Shown in pieces: positions 9,548-18,516 of a stretch of DNA of 64,000 bases. The position numbers and the translations under genes were made by a program. Positions within the stretch are counted from its first letter, which is position 1; every line of letters starts with the position of its first letter. The notes below the pieces were generated by a model, which had not been told where the DNA came from, did not search any database, and saw only the letters and a program-made list of their open reading frames with translations. Origin of the DNA: Porphyromonas macacae DSM 20710 = JCM 13914 (lineage in GTDB: Bacteria; Bacteroidota; Bacteroidia; Bacteroidales; Porphyromonadaceae); assembly GCF_000379945.1 (NCBI RefSeq), contig NZ_KB904124.1, forward strand, positions 422,282 to 486,281, read 5' to 3'.

Positions 9548-10705
9548 ATGTATTTCAGGGATATTATCGGGCTTGAAGACCTCAAGCAACGCCTTATCGA
9601 CAATGCACGCTCCGGACACATTGCACACGCCCAACTGTTCTGCGGAAACGAGGGCAGTGGAGCTTCAGCTTTGGCACTGGCTTATGCACGCTATCTCAAT
9701 TGTCATAATCCGGGTGAAACGGATGCCTGCGGCCGGTGTGCTTCGTGCTTGAAATACGATCGCTTGGCGCATCCCGATTTATTCATGCTGTATCCGTACA
9801 TAAACGGCACTAAACTGTCGTCCGAGGATTTTCTGCCGCATTGGCGGGATATGCTTACCGATAAGGGAGCTTACTTCAGCCGAACGGAGTGGCAGGAAGA
9901 GATCAAGGCAGGAAACAGTCAGCCCATAATTTACAGCAAAGAAAGCCGGTTTCTGGATGAAAAGCTGGCTTATAAGGTTTCGGAGGCCAAATACCGGATT
10001 ATTTATATCTGGCAGCCGGAAAAAATGCACGAAACGCTGGCTAATAAACTGCTTAAACTGGTGGAAGAGCCACCCGAAAGAACGATTATTCTGATGGCTT
10101 CGTTCGATCCGAACCATGTGTTGGGTACGATATTGAGCCGCATTCAATATGTGAATGTAAGACCGCTTTCGGACGAAGAAATTAAAGAAGGTATTCGTCA
10201 ACGGGGCTTATTGTCGTCTTCGGGCGAGGAGCAATTACAAACACTGGCTCATCTGGCACAGGGGAGTTTTAAGCATGCCTTGGAGCTGATCGAAGGGAAC
10301 GAGGAGGCACGGGAAAATTTCGTGATTATAGAAAAAATACTGACCGGCATTATGAAACCCGACCCCAAGGAGATGCGTAGTATATCGGAAGAGATCGCCG
10401 CATTGGGGCGGGAAAGTCAGATACGGTTAGTGTCGCAGCTCGGTTCTTTTTTCAGAGAATGCCTTATTTTGCCTTTCGGGCAGTGGCAGCTCAATTATTT
10501 GCGATTGGACCAGATGGGGCTTGCCCGTGAAATCAAGGGTGCTGTCAATGAGAAGAATATCGTTTCTCTTATGGCGGAATGCGACCTTGCAATCAGGCAT
10601 ATCAAACAGAATGTGAATGCCAAAATGATTTTCTTCGATTTTATCCTGCGCATCACATCGGCACTGACACCCGCTTTCAAATCGCTGGGGCTGCGAAGGC
10701 CTTAA
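9548..10705 (+). CDS. holB: DNA polymerase III subunit delta'
   Basis: Clamp-loader subunit of the replicative polymerase, 385 residues. The AAA+ start (IIGLEDLKQRLID...HAQLFCGNEGSGAS) is followed by a zinc-binding Cys set (C-x8-C-x2-C-x2-C, in CHNPGETDACGRCASC). A sensor-1-like region follows (ANKLLKLVEEPPERTIILM), then the SR-type LSRIQYV motif. The usual P-loop Lys is absent (GNEGSGAS), as expected for delta', which does not hydrolyse ATP. The C-terminal part (~240-385) is the helical collar domain. It has its own predicted promoter and is convergent with the next gene. Confidence 0.92.
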   Translation: MYFRDIIGLEDLKQRLIDNARSGHIAHAQLFCGNEGSGASALALAYARYLNCHNPGETDACGRCASCLKYDRLAHPDLFMLYPYINGTKLSSEDFLPHWRDMLTDKGAYFSRTEWQEEIKAGNSQPIIYSKESRFLDEKLAYKVSEAKYRIIYIWQPEKMHETLANKLLKLVEEPPERTIILMASFDPNHVLGTILSRIQYVNVRPLSDEEIKEGIRQRGLLSSSGEEQLQTLAHLAQGSFKHALELIEGNEEARENFVIIEKILTGIMKPDPKEMRSISEEIAALGRESQIRLVSQLGSFFRECLILPFGQWQLNYLRLDQMGLAREIKGAVNEKNIVSLMAECDLAIRHIKQNVNAKMIFFDFILRITSALTPAFKSLGLRRP

Positions 10706-10730
10706 AAAGATTTTACCGGAGAGGGGAGAG

Positions 10731-11774
10731 CTATTTTAGCTTTGGGAGGACGGAATAAGCAGCTCTTTTTCGTATGAAATATTCCCATACGATGCTGTAA
10801 TGTTTCATCCCTCTCGGCCATTCGATGATTGTGTACGATAAATTTTCCTGCCGGGCAGCTTTGAAGTTTTTTCTCATTTTTTTATAATCTTGCCGGGCTT
10901 TCAGGGCTGCGGCCGCATGCTTCCGGTTTCCTTTGAGCAGGAACATCAGTGCAGACAGATGGTCGAGCCAGTAACGGACGAACATGACCCTGTGCAGGCG
11001 TTTGGCGGGAAGATTTTTATAGAGCATGAGCAGGTTGTTCCTGAAATTGAGATAAACTTTCCTCGGATTATTCATGTCCAGACTGGCTCCTCCGATATGG
11101 TAAACAGTGCTTAGCGGAGTGAAGATAACTCGTTTGGCTCGTGCTTTGAACCGCCAGCAGAGGTCGATTTCCTCCTGATGGGCAAAGAAAAGAGGGTCTA
11201 ACCCGCCTGCTTCGATATAATCACGAGTGCGGACGATCAGGGCAGCTCCGCTTGCCCAGAAAATATCGCCCTGTTGCCGGTCGTATTGTCCGCAGTCTTT
11301 TTCCACGGCATCGAAAATACGTCCCCGGCAAAAAGGGTATCCCCACCGATCTATAAAGCCCCCGGCGGCACCGGCATATTCAAAAGATTGTGGATTGCGG
11401 TAAGAACGGATTTTGGGTTGAACAGCTGCTACGGTAGTATCTTCTTCCAGAATGCGCAGAGGCTCGTCCAGCCACCCCTCGGAAAGTGCCGCATCGCTGT
11501 TCAGCAGTACGGTGTAGGGGGTATTCACCATCTTCAGAACACGGTTGTAGCCATCTGCAAAACCGTAGTTTTCAGAGAAGAGGATTTGCTCTGTTTGCGG
11601 ATAGGTTTTCTTCAGAAATTCCACCGATCCGTCCTCCGAATGATTGTCGGCGATAATGAGTTTGGCCGTATCGCCGGGTACGTAGCGTACCCAGTTCGGC
11701 ATCAGTTCCTCCAGAAGATTCTTACCGTTCCAGTTCAAAACCACCACCGAAACCTTTGGTCGTATGTCTGCCAT
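10731..11774 (-). CDS. Family 2 glycosyltransferase
   Basis: 347-residue GT-A fold glycosyltransferase. The N-terminus (VSVVVLNWNGKNLLEELM) is typical of GT2 enzymes of the rhamnosyl/WsaF-like group. ADNHSEDGS binds the nucleotide and LLNSDA supplies the DxD-like metal site (~95). The acceptor region has GGLDPLFFAHQEEIDLCWR, where the Glu/Asp pair is the likely catalytic-base segment. The C-terminal ~80 residues are basic and may sit at the membrane surface. The donor and product cannot be told; a role in cell-surface polysaccharide or glycoprotein assembly is inference. No other glycan-synthesis genes are adjacent. Confidence 0.88.
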   Translation of the reverse strand: MADIRPKVSVVVLNWNGKNLLEELMPNWVRYVPGDTAKLIIADNHSEDGSVEFLKKTYPQTEQILFSENYGFADGYNRVLKMVNTPYTVLLNSDAALSEGWLDEPLRILEEDTTVAAVQPKIRSYRNPQSFEYAGAAGGFIDRWGYPFCRGRIFDAVEKDCGQYDRQQGDIFWASGAALIVRTRDYIEAGGLDPLFFAHQEEIDLCWRFKARAKRVIFTPLSTVYHIGGASLDMNNPRKVYLNFRNNLLMLYKNLPAKRLHRVMFVRYWLDHLSALMFLLKGNRKHAAAALKARQDYKKMRKNFKAARQENLSYTIIEWPRGMKHYSIVWEYFIRKRAAYSVLPKLK

Positions 11775-11889
11775 TGCAAGAAGGTTAATGAACGAATCCG
11801 GGTCTCCGGTGCAAAAGGAGCACAGTGTGCCGGACTCGCAGTATCGTTTGCCGGAACAAATATATCGATTTATCCATGATCGACCTCTT

Positions 11890-13227
11890 TCAGAATGTCA
11901 GGCTGAGCATCGCCGGGTCGAACCGCTTGGGTACGACTTCTTCCAGCTGTCCCACACTCTCTTCGCTGTATGGCTTGGCCACGCGGATGTACTGGTCGGA
12001 AAAGCCCAGCATCATACCGTCGTGCTCGGCTTGCTCCCATAGCACACGGAGGGGCTGCCCGATGTGTTCCCTGTAAAACGCTCTTAACTTTTTATCGGAG
12101 AGTTTGAGCAAAGCCTGACTTCGCTTATGCTTATCCTGCGATCCGACGGCATAGGGTATCTCCAGAGCCTTGGTACCCGGGCGTTCCGAATAGCTGAAAA
12201 CGTGCAATTGCGTAAAAGGGATGGATTCCAAAAACCGGTAACAGGCTTCAAAGTATTCGGGGCGTTCGCCACGTGTGCCTACAATGACGTCTACCCCGAT
12301 AAAACTGTCCGGCATAACCTGTTTGATATGCTCGATGCGATTGCGAAAGAGTGCAGTATCATAACGTCTTTTCATCAGCTTGAGCACCTCATCGCTTCCG
12401 CTCTGCAACGGGATGTGGAAATGCGGCATGAAATGTCGGGAGGAAGCACAGAAGTCTATCACTTCGTCCGATAGCAGGTTAGGCTCTATCGAACTGATGC
12501 GATAACGCTCGATGCCTTCGACCCGGTCTAAGGCTTTAATCAAGTCGAGAAACGTTTCTCCCGTCGTTCTCCCGAAATCTCCGATATTGACACCCGTAAG
12601 CACGATTTCACGCCCTCCGTTTTCTGCAACGGAGCGTGCCTGCTGCACCAGAGATGCAATCGAGCCGTTGCGGCTCCGCCCGCGTGCCTTGGGTATGGTG
12701 CAATAGGTGCAATAGTAGTCGCAGCCGTCCTGTACTTTCAGGAAATGACGTGTACGGTCATCTGCCGAAACGCTGGGGCTGAAAGTACGGATATCTTTGG
12801 TGGGTGTATGGATGATGTGGCTGATACCCAATCCCTGACTGTTGTTTTGGGATGAGATTCGCTCGGCATGTTGCCGGAGCAGATTGATCAGATCCAGCTT
12901 CTGCTCGGTGCCGATTATCAGGTCTACACCTTCTATGGCGGCAATCTCTTCCGGGCTAAGCTGTGCATAGCACCCTGTAACCACGATTAACGCACCGGGG
13001 TGTTCCCGCCGGGCGCGGCGAATCATGTTACGGCACTTTTTATCCGCCAGTTCGGTTACGGAGCAGGTGTTGATAATGCAGACATCCGCTTTTTCTCCCG
13101 GTTCCACTCTGCGTACACCCTGTTCTTGGAGTGCTTTGCCGATCGAGGACGTTTCGGCAAAGTTGAGTTTGCAGCCGAGAGTGAAGTAAGCGGCTTTTTT
13201 ATTTTCAAATATGTTGATATCGATCAT
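11890..13227 (-). CDS. mtaB: tRNA t6A37 methylthiotransferase MtaB
   Basis: Radical-SAM enzyme that converts t6A37 to ms2t6A37 in tRNAs reading ANN codons; 445 residues. The N-terminal UPF0004 domain has cluster-binding Cys at C19 (FTLGCKLN), C55 (NTCSVT) and C86 (TGCYAQ). The radical-SAM Cys are C169, C173 and C176 (CDYYCTYC). The C-terminal ~60 residues form a TRAM-like domain. The CKLN-type first motif, rather than the CQMN type, separates MtaB from MiaB. Its start overlaps the upstream membrane-protein gene by 23 bp, so the two are translationally coupled. Confidence 0.94.
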   Translation of the reverse strand: MIDINIFENKKAAYFTLGCKLNFAETSSIGKALQEQGVRRVEPGEKADVCIINTCSVTELADKKCRNMIRRARREHPGALIVVTGCYAQLSPEEIAAIEGVDLIIGTEQKLDLINLLRQHAERISSQNNSQGLGISHIIHTPTKDIRTFSPSVSADDRTRHFLKVQDGCDYYCTYCTIPKARGRSRNGSIASLVQQARSVAENGGREIVLTGVNIGDFGRTTGETFLDLIKALDRVEGIERYRISSIEPNLLSDEVIDFCASSRHFMPHFHIPLQSGSDEVLKLMKRRYDTALFRNRIEHIKQVMPDSFIGVDVIVGTRGERPEYFEACYRFLESIPFTQLHVFSYSERPGTKALEIPYAVGSQDKHKRSQALLKLSDKKLRAFYREHIGQPLRVLWEQAEHDGMMLGFSDQYIRVAKPYSEESVGQLEEVVPKRFDPAMLSLTF

Positions 13228-13654
13228 TGATGATTTGTTTTATCGGCTTGATGTAACGGAGGGAGGTCAGAATGAGGGCTATTCCCAATCCGGAGTAAAA
13301 GCCGGCGATGAAGCTGTCCGGTATGTAGGGGCGGCTTCTGAGCCAGATGCCGAAATTGATCATAACGATAATGATCAACCACGTGGACGGTTTGAAACAA
13401 TAATAAACCGGCAGCCGATCCCCCGGTTTCGTTCGAGTATATCGGAGGTTTTCCTCAACCACCGGAGGGAAGATAAAAAAAGTGAATGCAATCAGGGCAA
13501 CCAGCGCCCATGCGACGGGAATGATAAATGAGGACGGAAGCGGAGCCCAACGGCTGATGCCCACATAAAAGATTTTTATGCCGGGCACAAGCCAGAACAG
13601 AGCTGCTACGATGTGCAGGAATTTGCGGGAAGCATTCAGATATCTTCGGGCCAT
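13205..13654 (-). CDS. Small integral membrane protein of unknown function
   Basis: 149-residue protein with four likely transmembrane segments (about residues 10-30, 40-62, 92-108 and 115-133). It has a basic start (MARRYLNASRKFLH) and a central loop ENLRYTRTKPGDRLP. I do not recognise a family. It overlaps its upstream neighbour (DUF3276) by 19 bp and its downstream neighbour (mtaB) by 23 bp, so all three are read as one coupled unit; this supports it as a real gene. Confidence 0.75.
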   Translation of the reverse strand: MARRYLNASRKFLHIVAALFWLVPGIKIFYVGISRWAPLPSSFIIPVAWALVALIAFTFFIFPPVVEENLRYTRTKPGDRLPVYYCFKPSTWLIIIVMINFGIWLRSRPYIPDSFIAGFYSGLGIALILTSLRYIKPIKQIINDRYQHI

Positions 13655-14037
13655 TGTATTGTCAGAGATTCGTCTTCTTCCGTCAAAAGGCTCGATGTTT
13701 CAGCCAGTCCCTGCTTCAGTGTTTCGGATAAATCGGATTCCCCGGCATCCGCCACCGGCCCGGTATCCGCCTCGTCTGCACCTGCGGCGATGCGACCGGC
13801 TACGTCGGCCAGTGCTTCCATAAACTTTTGGAGATCTTCTCGATATACGAAAATACGATGACGCTCTATCTTTCCGTTCGGATCCGAGCTTTTGCTTTCG
13901 GTCAATACCAGATAATCGTTGCCTTTGCTGTCTTTTTTTGCGTCTATATAATAGAAGCGTTGCCCGGCCTTTATACGACGGGTATAGTATGCGTCCGTTT
14001 TACTCTCGTTTTCTTTTTCTTTCTGCATCTTATTCAT
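13636..14037 (-). CDS. DUF3276 protein, PUR-alpha-like nucleic-acid binder
   Basis: 133-residue protein. Residues ~14-80 (DAYYTRRIKAGQRFYYIDAKKDSKGNDYL...IERHRIFVYREDLQKF, not quoted in full) match the PUR-repeat fold of the DUF3276 family, small single-stranded DNA/RNA binders found in Bacteroidota and spirochaetes (such as Borrelia BpuR). The last 45 residues are acidic, low-complexity Ala/Asp/Glu/Gly. It starts the coupled three-gene unit with the membrane protein and mtaB. A regulatory role through nucleic-acid binding is inferred from the family; targets are unknown. Confidence 0.82.
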   Translation of the reverse strand: MNKMQKEKENESKTDAYYTRRIKAGQRFYYIDAKKDSKGNDYLVLTESKSSDPNGKIERHRIFVYREDLQKFMEALADVAGRIAAGADEADTGPVADAGESDLSETLKQGLAETSSLLTEEDESLTIQWPEDI

Positions 14038-14180
14038 ACTTTTTCAGCCTGAACCCGGATTAAATATATTCGGGCATATCACAATGGAATGGCTTCTAAG
14101 ATAATACTTTTGTCTTGTTTGTTCTTGCATAACAACAAATCAGGCAGCCGACAAAAGCCGACTGCCTGTTTCCCAAGTGT

Positions 14181-14254
14181 CGGGGTACCAGGATTCGAAC
14201 CTGGGACCCCCTGCTCCCAAAGCAGGTGCGCTAACCGGACTGCGCTACACCCCG
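14181..14254 (-). tRNA. tRNA-Pro(TGG)
   Basis: 74-nt tRNA on the minus strand. Acceptor arm CGGGGTG/TACCCCG, D arm GCGC...GCGC, anticodon stem CCTGC/GCAGG with loop TTTGGGA (anticodon TGG, reads CCA), T arm CCAGG-TTCGAAT-CCTGG. The 3' CCA is not encoded. It lies alone between the DUF3276 gene and typA. Confidence 0.96.
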
Positions 14255-14344
14255 AAGACTACGACAGAAAAGTATCATCTTTCTGAAATAGTGGCACAAA
14301 GATATAATATTAATTCCGAATACCGGCAAATTCCTCTAAACAAA

Positions 14345-16150
14345 TCAGGATTGGCGCCCCTGACGCTTACGCTCCGTTTCATCAAGAGTGATCTTGCGCA
14401 TACGCATACTTTTCGGCGTAACTTCTACGTATTCATCGGATTTGATGTATTCCAGCGCATCTTCCAGACTGAAAATCACGGGCGGCGCAAGGCTTACCTT
14501 GTCGTCGCTGCCCGAAGCGCGCATGTTGGTCAGTTTTTTACTTTTGCACACATTTACGCAAAGATCTCCTTCTTTGGTATGCTCGCCCACGACCTGACCG
14601 CCGTACACTTCTTCCTGAGGAGAAATAAAAAAGCGCCCGCGGCTTTGCAAATTGTTCAGGGCATAGGCATAGGCTGTTCCGCTTTCCAATGCAATGATCG
14701 AGCCGTTATTACGACGGTCTATTTCGCCTTTCCAGGGCTCGAAGTCCATAAAACGGTGTGCAATGACTGCTTCACCGGCCGAGGCGGTAAGAACGGTATT
14801 GTTCAGACCGATGATCCCTCTTGAGGGTATTTTGAATTCCAGAAAAACACGGTCGTTTTTGCTGTCCATCATCGTCATCTCACCTTTGCGTTTGGTTACG
14901 ATATCGATAATGCGGCTGGCGTATTCTTCGGGCAGATTGATGGTCAACTCCTCTACCGGTTCGCATTTGACGCCATCGATTTCTCTGATAATAACCTGCG
15001 GTTGTCCCACCTGCAATTCGTATCCCTCGCGACGCATGGTTTCGATAAGCACGGAAAGATGCAGTACGCCCCGGCCATAAACCAGCCACGAGTCGGCAGA
15101 TCCCGTCGGCTCTACACGCAAAGCCAGATTCTTGTCCAGCTCCTTGATGAGACGATCGTGTATATGTCGTGAGGTTACGAACTTACCTTCCTTGCCGAAA
15201 AACGGAGAGTTATTGATGGTAAACAGCATACTCATGGTCGGTTCGTCTACGGCAATGGCATTCAAAGCTTCGGGGGCGGAAGCATCGGCAACTGTTTCGC
15301 CGATTTCGAATCCTTCTATGCCGATCAGAGCGCAAATATCTCCGGAACCGACTTCGGAAACTTTGGAACGCCCCAACCCTTCGAACGTATTTAACTCCTT
15401 GATTTTCATCTTTTGCTTCGTGCCGTCACGTTTGCACAGCATGATATCCTGCCCCTCTCTGAGTGTGCCGCGATGTATGCGCCCTACGGCTATACGGCCT
15501 ACATAAGAAGAGTAGTCCAGAGAAGTAATCAGCATCTGTGCCGGTCCTTGTATTTGTTGCGGTGCAGGGATATGGGCAACGATGGCATCCAAAAGAGCCG
15601 TAATGTCTTCGGCCGGTTTTTGATAGTCCGTGCTCATCCAACCGTTTTTTGCCGATCCGTATATCGTGGGGAAATCGAGTTGCTCTTCCGTGGCATCCAG
15701 ACTGAACATCAGGTCGAACACCAACTCCTGTACCTCGGCAGGGCGACAGTTGGGTTTATCTACTTTGTTGATTACGACTATCGGTTTCAACCCCATTTCG
15801 ATGGCTTTGTGCAGCACGAAACGTGTCTGTGGCATAGGCCCCTCGAAAGCATCCACCAGCAGCAGGCAGCCGTCCGCCATATTCAATACGCGTTCCACCT
15901 CGCCGCCGAAGTCGGCGTGCCCCGGAGTGTCTATGATGTTGATTTTAGTTCCTTTATATTGTATGCTTACGTTTTTCGAAACGATTGTAATACCACGCTC
16001 GCGTTCCAGATCGTTATTGTCCAAAAAAGTGTCTACTTCTGCCGCTTTGTCGTCCCTGAACAGTTTGCCGGCGAGCATCATCTTATCCACCAGCGTTGTC
16101 TTGCCATGGTCCACGTGGGCTATAATGGCAATGTTTCTAATATCTTGCAT
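14345..16150 (-). CDS. typA: Translational GTPase TypA/BipA
   Basis: Ribosome-associated GTPase related to EF-G, acting in stress and 50S assembly; 601 residues, the usual length. It begins MQDIRNIAIIAHVDHGKTT, with the G1 loop at residues 11-18; G3 is DTPGHADFGG and G4 is NKVD. The C-terminal half includes YGGQVVGEH and ANMRASGSD-like motifs of the BipA-specific domain. An upstream extension of 120 codons is open to 16510 but is low-complexity and non-homologous. The ATG at 16150 is the family start and lies next to a good -7 element, so I chose it. Confidence 0.95.
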   Translation of the reverse strand: MQDIRNIAIIAHVDHGKTTLVDKMMLAGKLFRDDKAAEVDTFLDNNDLERERGITIVSKNVSIQYKGTKINIIDTPGHADFGGEVERVLNMADGCLLLVDAFEGPMPQTRFVLHKAIEMGLKPIVVINKVDKPNCRPAEVQELVFDLMFSLDATEEQLDFPTIYGSAKNGWMSTDYQKPAEDITALLDAIVAHIPAPQQIQGPAQMLITSLDYSSYVGRIAVGRIHRGTLREGQDIMLCKRDGTKQKMKIKELNTFEGLGRSKVSEVGSGDICALIGIEGFEIGETVADASAPEALNAIAVDEPTMSMLFTINNSPFFGKEGKFVTSRHIHDRLIKELDKNLALRVEPTGSADSWLVYGRGVLHLSVLIETMRREGYELQVGQPQVIIREIDGVKCEPVEELTINLPEEYASRIIDIVTKRKGEMTMMDSKNDRVFLEFKIPSRGIIGLNNTVLTASAGEAVIAHRFMDFEPWKGEIDRRNNGSIIALESGTAYAYALNNLQSRGRFFISPQEEVYGGQVVGEHTKEGDLCVNVCKSKKLTNMRASGSDDKVSLAPPVIFSLEDALEYIKSDEYVEVTPKSMRMRKITLDETERKRQGRQS

Positions 16151-16536
16151 TCTTTTATATATTTTCGGCAAAGTTACATTAAATGAAGCAAAACGCATGA
16201 TACATAGGCACAAACGCATCCCTCCGCCAAGGGTATAGCGAGCTTGATGGGCAGATTGCGTAAATGAAATAATTTCTTCGTTCAATGGACTGATTGATTT
16301 CTCAAGCTGGAGCCTTGATATCTTTCGGAGATTTATATCTGTTCTTACAGTACCGGTTCTCTGGAAAACAAGTGTTTTCTGCAACTTCTGCATATCTTTA
16401 ATCCCTGATAAGTGGCATTTCCTCGAATAAATTGTGAAAACAAGCTTGTTTTCTTTCTTTGAAGGCTTTTCGAGCAGTAAAAATCCAATAAAAAAACGAT
16501 ATCTTAGCAAAAAGAAGTCTCACAGCCTTTAATTAA
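16151..16536. other. Divergent intergenic region typA/GH133
   Basis: 386-bp gap between divergent genes. It contains the typA -7 element (16169-16176) and, just before the GH133 gene, a weaker TATCTTAG at about 16499. The open frame that extends typA upstream across this region has no recognisable domain. Nothing else is seen. Confidence 0.6.
16169..16176 (-). promoter_or_regulatory. Predicted -7 element for typA
   Basis: Reads TAACTTTG on the minus strand (TAnnTTTG consensus), 19 bases before the chosen typA ATG. It lies inside the open frame that would give a longer TypA, which argues for the shorter protein. Confidence 0.45.
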
Positions 16537-18516
16537 ATGCCCATGAGTTACTTAAAGTTTGACAGACGGCTCATGTCTAACCTCGATGAATCGCTCCAGT
16601 ACGAACAGTTGCGCACAAACAGAATGGGCGCTTACAGCTGCTCCAGCATCGTAGGGTGCAATACTCGAAAATATCACGGATTGCTGGTGGTGCCTATTCC
16701 GGAGTTGAGCCATAACAATCATGTACTTCTATCGTCTCTGGATTTAACCATCATTCAGCATGACGCTCCTTTTAATATTGCCGTACACGAATATAAGGGA
16801 GATGTGTTCAGCCCCAAGGGCAACAAGTATATTCGAGAGTACAATGTCGATGTGACTTCATCGACCACTTACCGGGTGGGGGGAGTGGTGATGCGTCGGG
16901 AGCATCTCTTCTGTCATTTCCAGCATCGAATCATTTTGAAATATACCCTGCTTGAGGCGCACAGTAAAACGCAACTCAAGTTCAGTCCTTTTCTTGCTTT
17001 TAGAGATGTGAAGATGCTGACGCATAAAAATACGGATATCAACGAAGCTTACGATCAGGTTAAAGGGGGTATACGCACGAGACTGTACAACGCCTATCCG
17101 GATCTATTCATGCAGTTTACGGCGGAGGACATCGATTTTGTTTCGGAGCCGCACTGGAATGAAAACATTGCTTATCTCAAAGAGCGTGAACGCGGGTACG
17201 AATATCTGGAAGACTTGTATGTGCCCGGATACTTTACGTGTACTATCAAGAAGAACCGACCGGTTTACTTTACCGCCGGATTGGAAGAAATAAATCCTGA
17301 GGAATTGGAGGGTCTTTTTAATCGCGAAGTAGCGGAGCGTATCCCCAAAAAGGACTTCAAACATTGTCTGATGAATGCATCGCAGCAGTTTTACTACAGG
17401 CCGACACCTACGGACGGCTATCTGCTGGCCGGCTATCCATGGTTTGCAGCCCGCACGCGGGATATGCTGGTTTCGCTACCGGGATGCACGCTGCTATCCG
17501 ATGCACCGGAGCGTTTCGAGCGGATCATGAACACGTTTACGCCGTTGATGTACAAATTCATCGATCAGGAAGAGATAACGCCTGAGATTCGCAATATCGG
17601 TGACCCTGATATCGGAGTCTGGTATGTGTGGGTTATTCAGCAATATGCCCAATGGGGAGATCTGGAAACGGCCAGACGGAAATACGGTAAGGCTGTGAAA
17701 GATATTGTGGAGTACTATCGAAAGAATATACATCCTCTGGCACGTATCGTACCCAACGGCTTGCTTTATGTCGAGAGCGACGGACGCCCCCTGACGTGGA
17801 TGGATGCAAAACTCGATGGCAAGGCCGTGGTGGCGCGTGAGGGATACATCGTAGAGTTGAATGCCTTGTGGTATAACGCCTTGTGTTTTCTTAGCGAGCT
17901 CTATCCCGAAGAAGAAGAGACATACCGACCGCTGGCCGAAAAAGCGAAAGAAAGTTTTGTAAAAGTTTTTCATAACCGGTATGACTATCTCTTCGACTAT
18001 GTTCGTGAAGAAGCTCTGCAGGATTGGAGCGTAAGGCCGAACATGATTTTTGCCGTATCGTTGCCGTATTCGCCCCTTACGCGTCCACAGCAGCGTAAGG
18101 TACTCGAATTTGTTACCCGTGAGCTTCTTATCCCGAAAGGTTTGCGTTCGCTAAGTCCTAAAAGCGAAGGTTTCAAGGGGATCTGCGGGCCATCTCAATA
18201 CGAACGGGAACTCTCCTATTATAACGGCTCTGCGTGGCCCTGGCTGCTCGGTGCCTACTGCGAATCTTATCTGAAAGTAAACGGACGGGCAGGTATTTCT
18301 TTTATCGAACGTATCCTTATCGGAATGGAAGAAGAGGTTCATTTGCACGGTATCGGCACCATCAGCGAGCTGTTCGACGGCAATCCGCCGTACAAAAGCC
18401 GGGGAGCTATTTCCTTTGCCATGAGTGTGGGGGAAATCATACGTGCCTTGCACTTGCTGGACGAGGCGAAGAAGAACGAAGAAGACGAAATTAACCCCAT
18501 TATACAATACGTATGA
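16537..18516 (+). CDS. Glycogen debranching enzyme-like protein (GH133)
   Basis: 659-residue amylo-alpha-1,6-glucosidase-type protein that removes alpha-1,6 branches from glycogen-like glucans. The N-terminal domain (~1-280) has the signature NRMGAYSCSSIVGCNTRKYHGLLV. The C-terminal (alpha/alpha)6-barrel runs ~290-640, with GYPWFAARTRDMLVSLPG, GLLYVESDGRPLTWMDA and SPKSEGFKGICGP motifs and a terminal YNGSAWPWLLGAY. Two in-frame starts (16537 and 16543) differ by two residues. The stop overlaps the next start (ATGA), coupling it to the GT4 enzyme and then GH57. The three probably remodel intracellular alpha-glucan. Confidence 0.93.
   Translation: MPMSYLKFDRRLMSNLDESLQYEQLRTNRMGAYSCSSIVGCNTRKYHGLLVVPIPELSHNNHVLLSSLDLTIIQHDAPFNIAVHEYKGDVFSPKGNKYIREYNVDVTSSTTYRVGGVVMRREHLFCHFQHRIILKYTLLEAHSKTQLKFSPFLAFRDVKMLTHKNTDINEAYDQVKGGIRTRLYNAYPDLFMQFTAEDIDFVSEPHWNENIAYLKERERGYEYLEDLYVPGYFTCTIKKNRPVYFTAGLEEINPEELEGLFNREVAERIPKKDFKHCLMNASQQFYYRPTPTDGYLLAGYPWFAARTRDMLVSLPGCTLLSDAPERFERIMNTFTPLMYKFIDQEEITPEIRNIGDPDIGVWYVWVIQQYAQWGDLETARRKYGKAVKDIVEYYRKNIHPLARIVPNGLLYVESDGRPLTWMDAKLDGKAVVAREGYIVELNALWYNALCFLSELYPEEEETYRPLAEKAKESFVKVFHNRYDYLFDYVREEALQDWSVRPNMIFAVSLPYSPLTRPQQRKVLEFVTRELLIPKGLRSLSPKSEGFKGICGPSQYERELSYYNGSAWPWLLGAYCESYLKVNGRAGISFIERILIGMEEEVHLHGIGTISELFDGNPPYKSRGAISFAMSVGEIIRALHLLDEAKKNEEDEINPIIQYV

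Noticed and set aside
9548..10705. HolB as a defective ATPase because the P-loop Lys is missing
   Set aside because: The delta' subunit normally lacks ATPase activity, so this is expected.
16151..16510. 120-codon upstream extension of typA
   Set aside because: Not homologous to TypA; the family start MQDIRNIAIIAH is at 16150 with a -7 element 19 bases upstream of it.
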